A program made the translations under genes and the position numbers. The notes under the pieces are model-generated. The model saw only the letters and a list, made by a program, of their open reading frames with translations. It searched no databases and was not told the DNA's origin. From positions 1 to 7,912 of the forward strand of contig LGHA01000050.1 in the NCBI GenBank assembly GCA_001508595.1: a stretch of DNA of 7,912 nucleotides, read 5' to 3'. Each line of letters opens with the position of its first letter. The first letter of the stretch is position 1. This stretch comes from Anaerolineaceae bacterium 46_22. GTDB taxonomy: Bacteria; Chloroflexota; Anaerolineae; Anaerolineales; Anaerolineaceae. Shown piece after piece: positions 1-4,904 of the stretch.

Positions 1-285
1 TTACGCGTTTTATGGGATTGAACCATCAAAAAAGCATAAAAATGACACAAGACGCCCCACTTTCAAACAGAGCACACCCTTTTTGCAGTAGACTCAATAA
101 TTCACATTGGTTTACAATGTAAAAATTTGCGGACTGACCCTCACCAGGGCAGGGTCCACACTCCTGAGTATGAAATATTTTTGCAGAGACAAAAATATCT
201 AAGAGTGAAAGCCTGATATCATAATCTTCAAGCTTTTATCATCTTGATGTTAGCTAAAAATTCCTCATTAAAGATTAAGAGGCTG
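1..285. other. AT-rich gene-free stretch with small inverted repeats
   Basis: No convincing gene is visible here on either strand; the longest open stretches are a few tens of codons without a ribosome binding site. Three small inverted repeats are present. ACATTG (104-109) pairs with CAATGT (115-120). GACCCT (136-141) pairs with AGGGTC (151-156). ATATTTTTG (175-183) pairs perfectly with CAAAAATAT (190-198) around a six-base loop. None has the GC-stem plus T-run form of a strong terminator. The stretch may be plain intergenic DNA or the remains of a lost gene; the sequence does not decide. Confidence 0.6.
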
Positions 286-286
286 C

Positions 287-308
287 CAAAAAAGGTCGAC
301 CTTTTTTG
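287..308 (-). terminator. Palindrome, possible terminator of degV
   Basis: This is a 22-base perfect palindrome: a C, six A, the core GGTCGACC, six T and a G. It begins 17 bases beyond the degV stop codon. As RNA it can form an A/U stem with a short GG/CC top and a TCGA loop, with the T-run forming the 3' arm on either strand. It has little GC, so it would be a weak terminator that could act in both directions. It could also be a protein-binding palindrome. Confidence 0.45.
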
Positions 309-325
309 TTTTTAGATTTTAGTTT

Positions 326-1189
326 TCAGGGTAATTCAGGCATTTGGTCAAGTGGTGCAAACACAACCCCGACCAGTCCCTGCCCGGTGTGGGCACCTAA
401 AACCGGCGAGATTGAGCAATCATCCAGCCATTCACAGGAAAAAAGGTTTTCCATTTCCTGGTGAAGCTGCTCTGCCCCTTCAGGGTTGTGTGCATGACCG
501 ATTTGAGCTCGTAATGGTGTGCCAGGTGGGATCCGATTTGCAATGTATGCTGGAATTGCCTGGATCGCCTGCTTGAAGGTTCTCGCTCTGCCGCGATCGT
601 AGTATTTTCCTTCAGCCTTATCCACACCGATCAAGGGTTTGATCCCTAAAAGTGATGCGAGCAAGCCTTTGAGGTGGCTGATGCGGCCGCCATGGATCAG
701 GTAAGTTAAATTTGGCAAGGTGAAAACAATTTCGGAGGCTTCCCTGACTTTTGTTAGAAGTGCAAGGATCTTATCAATAGGCCAGCCTGCTTGAACAGCT
801 TTGATGGCTGCTTCAAGCTGCCATCCCATTTCAACAGACAGGGAACGGGTATCAACCAGGGTGATATTCGCACCTTTGAATTGTTCTGCTGCCGTTCTGG
901 CGGAATTATAGGTGCCGCTTAAGCCGGACGAGATGTGAACAGAGAGGATGTCAGGATCTTCTTCTGCAACCTTCTCGTAAATTTCGAGGAATTCGCCAGG
1001 TGAAGGGGTTGATGTAATCGGCATATCACCGGTTTTCTCAAGCAGTTTATAAAATTCTTCTGGCTGGATGTCGATGCCGCTGCGGTAACTGACGCCGCTC
1101 AATGTTATCTTCAAGGGGAGGGCATGAAACTTAAAATCACCTTTTTGTTGCGGAGAAAGGTCAAAACCGCTGTCTGTCACAATTTGCAT
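326..1189 (-). CDS. degV: DegV family fatty-acid-binding protein
   Basis: The product is a soluble two-domain protein of 287 residues, the usual DegV size. Members bind a single fatty acid; in Firmicutes the FakB proteins present it to the kinase FakA for phospholipid synthesis. The substrate here is unknown and no FakA is in the window. Visible family motifs are the N-terminal MQIVTDSGFDL strand, TSTPSPGEF (residues 59-67) and SSGLSGTYNSA (87-97), which by family knowledge form the loops around the bound carboxylate, then HGGRIS (166-171) followed by LLGIKPLI, and a C-terminal GAHTGQGLVG. The start at 1189 is chosen because AAGGAG lies 8 bases upstream and residue 1 then matches the family N-terminus. 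An in-frame ATG at 1222 would add 11 unconserved residues and has its AGAAGG directly against the ATG. The gene appears monocistronic. Family assignment is firm; physiological role is inferred. Confidence 0.93.
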   Translation of the reverse strand: MQIVTDSGFDLSPQQKGDFKFHALPLKITLSGVSYRSGIDIQPEEFYKLLEKTGDMPITSTPSPGEFLEIYEKVAEEDPDILSVHISSGLSGTYNSARTAAEQFKGANITLVDTRSLSVEMGWQLEAAIKAVQAGWPIDKILALLTKVREASEIVFTLPNLTYLIHGGRISHLKGLLASLLGIKPLIGVDKAEGKYYDRGRARTFKQAIQAIPAYIANRIPPGTPLRAQIGHAHNPEGAEQLHQEMENLFSCEWLDDCSISPVLGAHTGQGLVGVVFAPLDQMPELP

Positions 1190-1197
1190 TTGAAACA

Positions 1198-1203
1198 CTC
1201 CTT
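1198..1203 (-). promoter_or_regulatory. Ribosome binding site fixing the degV start
   Basis: On the minus strand this reads AAGGAG, 8 bases before the ATG at 1189. It supports the shorter 287-residue protein over the upstream in-frame ATG at 1222. Confidence 0.8.
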
Positions 1204-1269
1204 GTCCGAAAAATAATGACATCCTTCTGCCAAAGAGAAAAAATAAATTTTACTTGAGAAGGGATATAA

Positions 1270-1300
1270 AGTATACTCGATAGGGAATAATTTGTGTCAA
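1270..1300 (-). promoter_or_regulatory. Probable sigma-70-type promoter of degV
   Basis: On the minus strand a perfect TTGACA -35 (1295-1300) is followed, after a long 19-base spacer, by TATACT as -10 (1270-1275). Transcription would start near 1263, leaving a leader of about 73 bases before the ATG at 1189. The box sequences are good but the spacer is two bases over the optimum. The promoter sits just past the terminator of the neighbouring operon, which fits an independent degV transcript. Confidence 0.6.
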
Positions 1301-1314
1301 ACTTGATTAATTAA

Positions 1315-1355
1315 TTATAAAAACCCGTTGGTGTGGCAATCCCCAACGGGCTTTT
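1315..1355 (-). terminator. Rho-independent terminator of the SIMPL operon
   Basis: On the minus strand the arms CCCGTTGG (complement of 1343-1350) and CCAACGGG (complement of 1324-1331) form an 8-base-pair GC-rich stem. It is followed by TTTTT and further A/T. It lies about 30 bases past the stop codon of the second SIMPL gene and directly upstream of the degV promoter, so it separates the two units. Confidence 0.88.
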
Positions 1356-1380
1356 GGTTAAGTAGTAGGTTATTTGTTTG

Positions 1381-2106
1381 TCAATCAATATCATAGGTGA
1401 AGTTTGCCGTCACCTGTATTGTTAATGTGCCGCTTGAAACGGGCACCTCACCAGCGCCCATTGCCGCTTGTTCGACGGGAAAATCATAACGGGGCATCAT
1501 GCCGCCATTCTGATTGATGCCAATGCTGCGGATTTTCCCTAATTTGACGCCAGCGGCATCAGCAATGGCTTCTGCCTGTGATTTTGCATCCTCTATTGCC
1601 AGTTTTCGGGCTTCCTCTACCGCTGCTTCACGATCTTCAATGTCGAAGCTGATCCCGTGGATGGTGTTTGCGCCCTCAGCAACCATGGTCGTGAGCACTT
1701 CACCCAGGGAGTCCAGGTCTCTTACGACAACTGCAACCGTGTTTTCAACGATATAGCTTGTTGTCGGTTCTTCCTCTCCCTCAAAAGGTCGAGGTTCTTG
1801 CTGCTGGTAAATGTTAAAGTTTCGGGTTTGGATATCCTTCTGCTCAACGCCCATTTCAACCAGCTTTTGGATGATGTTCTCAGCGATTTCAGAGTTTTCA
1901 CGGAATGCTTCGAGAATTTCAGGGGATTGAGAGCGAACGCCAATGTTAATATGGGCGATATCCGGTTTGATTTTGACCTTTCCGGTGCCTGTGGCGTTGA
2001 TGGTTCGAAGTGTATCATTACTTGCAGTGGTGAATGTGCCTGCACAACCGGTAATGAAAGCGGCAATTGTAACAAAAAGTGTTAAGGTTAGGAATGTTTT
2101 CTTCAT
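1381..2106 (-). CDS. SIMPL (DUF541) domain lipoprotein, second gene of pair
   Basis: The product is a 241-residue exported lipoprotein. MKK and a hydrophobic stretch lead to the lipobox FITGC, with Cys21 as the lipidated residue, so it should be membrane-anchored on the outer face. Residues about 34-240 form a SIMPL/DUF541 domain (YggE/BP26-like), recognised from ATGTGKVKIKPDIAHINIGV near the start, the central YIVENTVAVVVRDL strand, and the REAAVEEARKLAIEDAKSQA helix. Relatives assemble into ring oligomers in the periplasm or at the surface, and YggE has been linked to oxidative-stress tolerance; a precise activity is not established. The start has an ideal AAGGAGG (2113-2119) 6 bases upstream. 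It lies 93 bases downstream of a paralogous gene, probably on the same transcript, and is followed by a strong terminator. Confidence 0.92.
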   Translation of the reverse strand: MKKTFLTLTLFVTIAAFITGCAGTFTTASNDTLRTINATGTGKVKIKPDIAHINIGVRSQSPEILEAFRENSEIAENIIQKLVEMGVEQKDIQTRNFNIYQQQEPRPFEGEEEPTTSYIVENTVAVVVRDLDSLGEVLTTMVAEGANTIHGISFDIEDREAAVEEARKLAIEDAKSQAEAIADAAGVKLGKIRSIGINQNGGMMPRYDFPVEQAAMGAGEVPVSSGTLTIQVTANFTYDID

Positions 2107-2146
2107 AAATATCCTCCTTACAAATATTTATAATTGGTTGGTTTTT

Positions 2147-2174
2147 GCGAGAGACTGAGTGATCAGCCTCTCGC
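2147..2174 (-). other. Intercistronic hairpin between the SIMPL genes
   Basis: GCGAGAG (2147-2153) pairs with CTCTCGC (2168-2174). Inside, CTGA (2155-2158) pairs with TCAG (2163-2166) across one mismatch, leaving the loop GTGA. There is no T-run after it on the minus strand (AAAAACC follows), so it is not a normal terminator. Its position between two cotranscribed genes suggests an mRNA processing or stability element that could set different levels of the two lipoproteins; that role is inferred. Confidence 0.6.
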
Positions 2175-2199
2175 GTTGTCAGGAGTGGGGGATAATTTT

Positions 2200-2904
2200 C
2201 TACTTGATCGAGTAGGTCAGGCTGGCTTCCATGGTAATGGACAGGGTGCCAGCAGCGATCGGGACAGCAGCTTCTGAATATGCGCCGCCTTTAGCATCGT
2301 AATAAATGGTGGGTGTGTAGCCGCTGTATACGCTGATACTGATTATTTCACCAAGCTCAACGCCTGATTCTTCAGCGATAGCCTGCGCCTTTGCCTTGGC
2401 ATCTTCAATCGCCAGCTTGCGAGCTTCCGCAACAGCAGCTTCACGATCTTCAACATTGAAGTTGATGCCGTAAATATTGTTTGCGCCGGCTTCGACCACG
2501 GCTGTGAGCACTGCACCCAGGCTGGTCAGATCGCGAACGGTTACATTGACAGTGTTTTCTACCACAAAATAACGTCCTTCAATCTGCCCTGTCATGGGGT
2601 CGTAACGATCTGAGGGATAAACGTTGAAGTTCGATGTCTGGATATCGTCTTCTTCGATGCCCAATTCTTGCAATGCCCTTGAAATCCTGTTTGCCTGAGC
2701 CGTATTTGTGTCAAGTGCATCTGTTACGGCTTCTGCTTCTGATCGCACACCAATATTGATGGCAGCGATGTCCGGTACAACAGTCACCCTGCCGGTGCCG
2801 CTGACGCCCATTGTTCGTTCTTTTTCCGGGGCAGTGGGGCTGCAAGCAGCCAGCAGTCCGATGACAATCATGCTGATCATGATAAGGCTAAATTTTTTAT
2901 TCAT
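2200..2904 (-). CDS. SIMPL (DUF541) domain lipoprotein, first gene of pair
   Basis: The product is a 234-residue exported lipoprotein paralogous to the next gene downstream. The signal peptide begins MNKKFSLIMISM and ends in the lipobox LLAAC with Cys21 lipidated. The SIMPL/DUF541 domain (about 32-233) shows SGTGRVTVVPDIAAINIGVR, FVVENTVNVTVRDL and REAAVAEARKLAIEDAKAKA. By eye it matches the second protein at roughly half of positions, most strongly in the ENTV strand and the EARKLAIEDAK helix, and differs most in the segment before the last strand (YSGYTPTIYYDAKGG here), as expected of an old tandem duplication. The start at 2904 is chosen because GGAGG lies 8 bases upstream; a TTG five codons earlier overlaps that ribosome binding site. 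It appears to be the promoter-proximal gene of a two-gene operon facing away from glutamate dehydrogenase. Confidence 0.92.
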   Translation of the reverse strand: MNKKFSLIMISMIVIGLLAACSPTAPEKERTMGVSGTGRVTVVPDIAAINIGVRSEAEAVTDALDTNTAQANRISRALQELGIEEDDIQTSNFNVYPSDRYDPMTGQIEGRYFVVENTVNVTVRDLTSLGAVLTAVVEAGANNIYGINFNVEDREAAVAEARKLAIEDAKAKAQAIAEESGVELGEIISISVYSGYTPTIYYDAKGGAYSEAAVPIAAGTLSITMEASLTYSIK

Positions 2905-2912
2905 CTTGTGAT

Positions 2913-2917
2913 CCTCC
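2913..2917 (-). promoter_or_regulatory. Ribosome binding site fixing the SIMPL first-gene start
   Basis: On the minus strand this reads GGAGG, 8 bases before the ATG at 2904. It overlaps the only alternative upstream start (a TTG), which argues against the longer reading. Confidence 0.75.
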
Positions 2918-3039
2918 AATAATAAGGTTTTTTAATATTTTTTATGCTTTCAATCAATAGACGCATAGATCGGGAAAAAAGTTCCAAAATTGTGAGTTTT
3001 GTTGAGATCATCATTGAAATTCTATTACTCAAGCATGAG

Positions 3040-3069
3040 ATAATGTAAAAGTATAGAATAGAGTGTCAG
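3040..3069 (-). promoter_or_regulatory. Candidate promoter of the SIMPL operon
   Basis: On the minus strand CTGACA (3064-3069) and CATTAT (3040-3045), 18 bases apart, resemble -35 and -10 boxes. The start would be near 3033, giving a leader of about 128 bases. The match is moderate, and other weak AT-rich -10 candidates lie nearer the gene. If correct, the CRP/FNR-type site at 3072-3087 directly abuts this -35. Confidence 0.3.
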
Positions 3070-3071
3070 CA

Positions 3072-3087
3072 TGTGATGAATGTCACA
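3072..3087. promoter_or_regulatory. Perfect CRP/FNR-family operator
   Basis: TGTGA (3072-3076) and TCACA (3083-3087) stand six bases apart, exactly the two-fold consensus bound by CRP-type regulators. The centre (3079.5) is about 61-65 bases before the predicted glutamate dehydrogenase start, the class I activator position. It lies within a wider inverted repeat, AGCATGT (3068-3074) and ACATGCT (3101-3107). The regulator is not in the window, so both its identity and its ligand are unknown. Confidence 0.6.
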
Positions 3088-3108
3088 CGAGAAGGCATCA
3101 ACATGCTA

Positions 3109-3137
3109 TTGACGAGTTTCAGATTCTCAATTATTGT
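3109..3137 (+). promoter_or_regulatory. Probable promoter of glutamate dehydrogenase
   Basis: TTGACG (3109-3114) and TATTGT (3132-3137) are separated by the optimal 17 bases. Transcription would begin at about 3141-3144, giving an unusually long leader of about 175 bases that contains the paired segments at 3160-3253. A less well-spaced alternative, TTGAAA with GATAAT, lies at 3014-3044. Confidence 0.55.
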
Positions 3138-3159
3138 TAAGGTATCAAGACAATTGTGG

Positions 3160-3253
3160 AGCGGGCATGTTCTTCATTCAGGGACAACTGAGCGAGAACA
3201 GATGCGGGGATTGGACCGAGATGCCCGCTTATTTTTATTTAATCCCGCAATCC
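3160..3253 (+). promoter_or_regulatory. Structured leader, possible attenuator or riboswitch-like RNA
   Basis: Four segments can pair in interlocking ways. A, AGCGGGCAT (3160-3168), is a perfect 9-base complement of C, ATGCCCGCT (3221-3229), which runs into the T-rich TTATTTTTATTT, so A:C looks like a terminator stem. B (3204-3213, GCGGGGATTG) can pair with D (3241-3253, AATCCCGCAATCC), either as GGATTG/CAATCC or as an 8-base helix with one bulge. Because the order is A-B-C-D, A:C and B:D can only coexist as a pseudoknot and are otherwise alternatives. Within the A:C loop a further hairpin (GTTCTT 3169-3174 with GAGAAC 3194-3199, and TCAG 3178-3181 with CTGA 3188-3191) would stack directly on A. 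It lies between the promoter and the gene, so it could control readthrough. No known riboswitch class was recognised. Confidence 0.4.
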
Positions 3254-3318
3254 ACAGAATTGAGTATAACTTGAAAATGTTTTATTAACCTCACCAAACC
3301 ATATTAATAGGAGAGACT

Positions 3319-4605
3319 ATGTCAGAAACAACAAATGCATTTGCAATGGCTCAACAGCAATTCGATCATGTTGCGGATCTGTTGGGCCTTGATCAACAGG
3401 TGCGCGAGATGCTGCGATGGCCAATGAGAGAATTCCATCTGCGAATCCCGATCCGTATGGATGACGGCAGCATCCGTGTCTTCCAGGGCTTTCGTGTGCA
3501 GCATAATGATGCGCGTGGACCGAATAAGGGTGGATTGCGGTTTCACCCGGCGGAGACCATTGATACAGTACGTGCCCTGGCGATGTGGATGACCTGGAAA
3601 TGCGCTGTGGCGGATATCCCCCTGGGCGGCGGTAAGGGCGGTGTCGTCCTTGACCCGGCAACACTGTCCGTAGATGAGAAAGAACGCTTGTGCCGAGCCT
3701 TTGTCCGCAATCTTTGGCGTGAAGTTGGCCCACGCCAGGATGTCCCTGCGCCTGATGTCGGCACGACCCCCCAGATGATGGGTTGGATGATGGACGAATA
3801 TTCCCGCATTACGGGGCAATATACCCCCGGTGTGATCACAGGCAAACCTGTTGGGGGCGGCGGTTCCCTTGGGCGAACGGAAGCGACTGGCTTTGGTGTG
3901 ATTTATACCGTCAGAGAAGCCATGAAGCGCTTGAACACTGACTCAAGCAAGGCAACGGCAGCCATTCAAGGGTTTGGCAATGTGGCGCAGTATGCAGCCA
4001 AGGGTTTCATTGAGCACCTGGGCGGCAAGGTAATTTGCGTCAGCTACTGGGATCGCGATGACCGCAAGGCATATACCGTCAGCAAGGCTGATGGGATTAA
4101 CCCGGACTTCTTAATGAGCATCACGGATCAATACGGCTCAATCAATAAGGAAGCAGCCGTTAAAGCCGGTTATGCTATTGAATCAGGAGATGCCTGGATA
4201 ACTAAAGAAGTAGATGTGTTAATCCCGGCTGCCCTTGAGGGACAGATCAATGGCGAAAGCGTTCATCTTATCAACAAGAGTGTAAAGATTTTGGCAGAAG
4301 GGGCTAACGGACCAACGACCCCCGAAGCAGATGAAGTTCTTAAGGAACGTGGCATCTTTGTGATCCCTGACTTCTTGTGCAACGCCGGTGGCGTGACGAC
4401 CTCTTACTTTGAGGGTGTTCAGAATGATATGAACTTCTATTGGACCAAGAAAGAGGTTCTTGAGAAGCTGGATGACAAGATGACCCAGGCTTTTGATGGC
4501 GTTTATGAAATGGCACAATCTCAGAATGTGTACATGCGTGATGCTGCTTATATGGTAGCAATTGATCGTGTTGTAAAGGCAATGGAATTGCGCGGCTGGT
4601 TGTAA
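3319..4605 (+). CDS. gdhA: Glutamate dehydrogenase, hexameric class (NAD(P)-dependent)
   Basis: The enzyme interconverts glutamate with 2-oxoglutarate and ammonia in the cytoplasm, linking nitrogen and carbon metabolism. Its 428 residues match the hexameric ~45-50 kDa class. The N-terminal substrate domain shows GPNKGGLRFHP (Lys70), TWKCAVADIPLGGGKGG (Lys94 and catalytic Lys106) and PAPDVGT (Asp146). These have the same spacing (24, 12, 40) as Lys89, Lys113, Lys125 and Asp165 of the Clostridium symbiosum enzyme, and Ser361 in NAGGVTTSYFE matches its Ser380. The Rossmann domain has GFGNVA (217-222). KPVGGGGSLGRTEATG (175-190) is the usual domain-joining motif. After the second Rossmann strand the sequence reads VSYWDRDDRKAY rather than the common VSDSxGxIY, so NAD or NADP preference cannot be settled by eye. 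AGGAG (3309-3313) precedes the ATG by 5 bases. The gene stands alone, preceded by a long leader and followed by a terminator. Confidence 0.96.
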   Translation: MSETTNAFAMAQQQFDHVADLLGLDQQVREMLRWPMREFHLRIPIRMDDGSIRVFQGFRVQHNDARGPNKGGLRFHPAETIDTVRALAMWMTWKCAVADIPLGGGKGGVVLDPATLSVDEKERLCRAFVRNLWREVGPRQDVPAPDVGTTPQMMGWMMDEYSRITGQYTPGVITGKPVGGGGSLGRTEATGFGVIYTVREAMKRLNTDSSKATAAIQGFGNVAQYAAKGFIEHLGGKVICVSYWDRDDRKAYTVSKADGINPDFLMSITDQYGSINKEAAVKAGYAIESGDAWITKEVDVLIPAALEGQINGESVHLINKSVKILAEGANGPTTPEADEVLKERGIFVIPDFLCNAGGVTTSYFEGVQNDMNFYWTKKEVLEKLDDKMTQAFDGVYEMAQSQNVYMRDAAYMVAIDRVVKAMELRGWL

Positions 4606-4625
4606 AAGTTTGTTTTTCGGAAGGG

Positions 4626-4657
4626 AAACCCCCGGCAATTGTCGGGGGTTTTTGTTT
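4626..4657 (+). terminator. Rho-independent terminator of glutamate dehydrogenase
   Basis: CCCCCGGC (4629-4636) and GTCGGGGG (4641-4648) form an 8-base-pair stem with one G-T wobble and an AATT loop, followed by TTTTTGTTTT. It begins about 20 bases after the stop codon. On the other strand only three T follow the stem, so it should act mainly on the plus strand. Confidence 0.93.
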
Positions 4658-4667
4658 TAATTGTGGT

Positions 4668-4696
4668 TTCAAAATTTTAAAAACATATGCTATAAT
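4668..4696 (+). promoter_or_regulatory. Extended -10 promoter in the gene-free gap
   Basis: A perfect TATAAT (4691-4696) is preceded by TGC (4688-4690), the extended -10 form, with a weak TTCAAA -35 (4668-4673) at a 17-base spacing. The expected start is at or within a base or two of 4703, where the hairpin at 4703-4749 begins. There is no plus-strand gene behind it until 6974. Confidence 0.55.
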
Positions 4697-4702
4697 TGGT
4701 GT

Positions 4703-4749
4703 GGAGACAGCGTCAGCAGGATGACCCCCTCATCCTCGGCGCTGTTTCC
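4703..4749 (+). ncRNA. Strong hairpin, possible small RNA 5' end
   Basis: The arms GGAGACAGCG (4703-4712) and CGCTGTTTCC (4740-4749) pair over ten positions with one G-T wobble. After a small asymmetric internal loop, AGGATGA (4718-4724) pairs with TCATCCT (4730-4736) around a CCCCC loop. The predicted start of the promoter just upstream coincides with the first stem base, so a transcript would be capped by this hairpin. No T-run follows, so it is not a standard terminator on either strand. Alternatives are an end-protecting hairpin for the minus-strand lipoprotein mRNA, or an uncharacterised repeat. The 3' end of any RNA is not visible; a second hairpin (TGAGAATGG 4837-4845 with CCATT 4861-4865 and CTCA 4868-4871) lies downstream. 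Apart from these elements the gap 4658-4904 shows no gene. Confidence 0.35.
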
Positions 4750-4904
4750 ATTTAAGAAAGAAATGTAGAAGCATAAAATTACCCAAAGCTTTTGAGTCAA
4801 GTTGCATCCGGAGTGAGGCTATTAGGCTGATAAAGCTGAGAATGGAATATGGGACTCTTACCATTCGCTCAATTAAGGCTCAATGGCTGAACAACTCACT
4901 ACTT

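Noticed and set aside
1190..1222. Longer DegV start at 1222
   Set aside because: The Shine-Dalgarno-like AGAAGG touches that ATG, the extra 11 residues are not family-like, and a well-placed AAGGAG serves the ATG at 1189.
3161..3228. tRNA-like element (7-base acceptor-like GCGGGCA/TGCCCGC, 68 bases apart)
   Set aside because: No TTCRA-type T-loop, no D-arm and no anticodon arm of proper size can be drawn.
3160..3240. T-box leader (TTGGACCG resembles the T-box GTGGNACCG)
   Set aside because: The conserved T-box is not matched in length or flanks, the leader is short, and glutamate dehydrogenase is not a usual T-box target.
3073..3288. Plus-strand open frame of 71 codons upstream of glutamate dehydrogenase
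   Set aside because: No ribosome binding site, unremarkable residue make-up, and it spans the operator, the promoter and the paired leader segments.
4703..4749. Terminator of the minus-strand lipoprotein gene
   Set aside because: The hairpin is strong but is followed on the minus strand by ACACCAAT rather than a T-run, and it lies about 155 bases past the stop; a factor-dependent end cannot be excluded.
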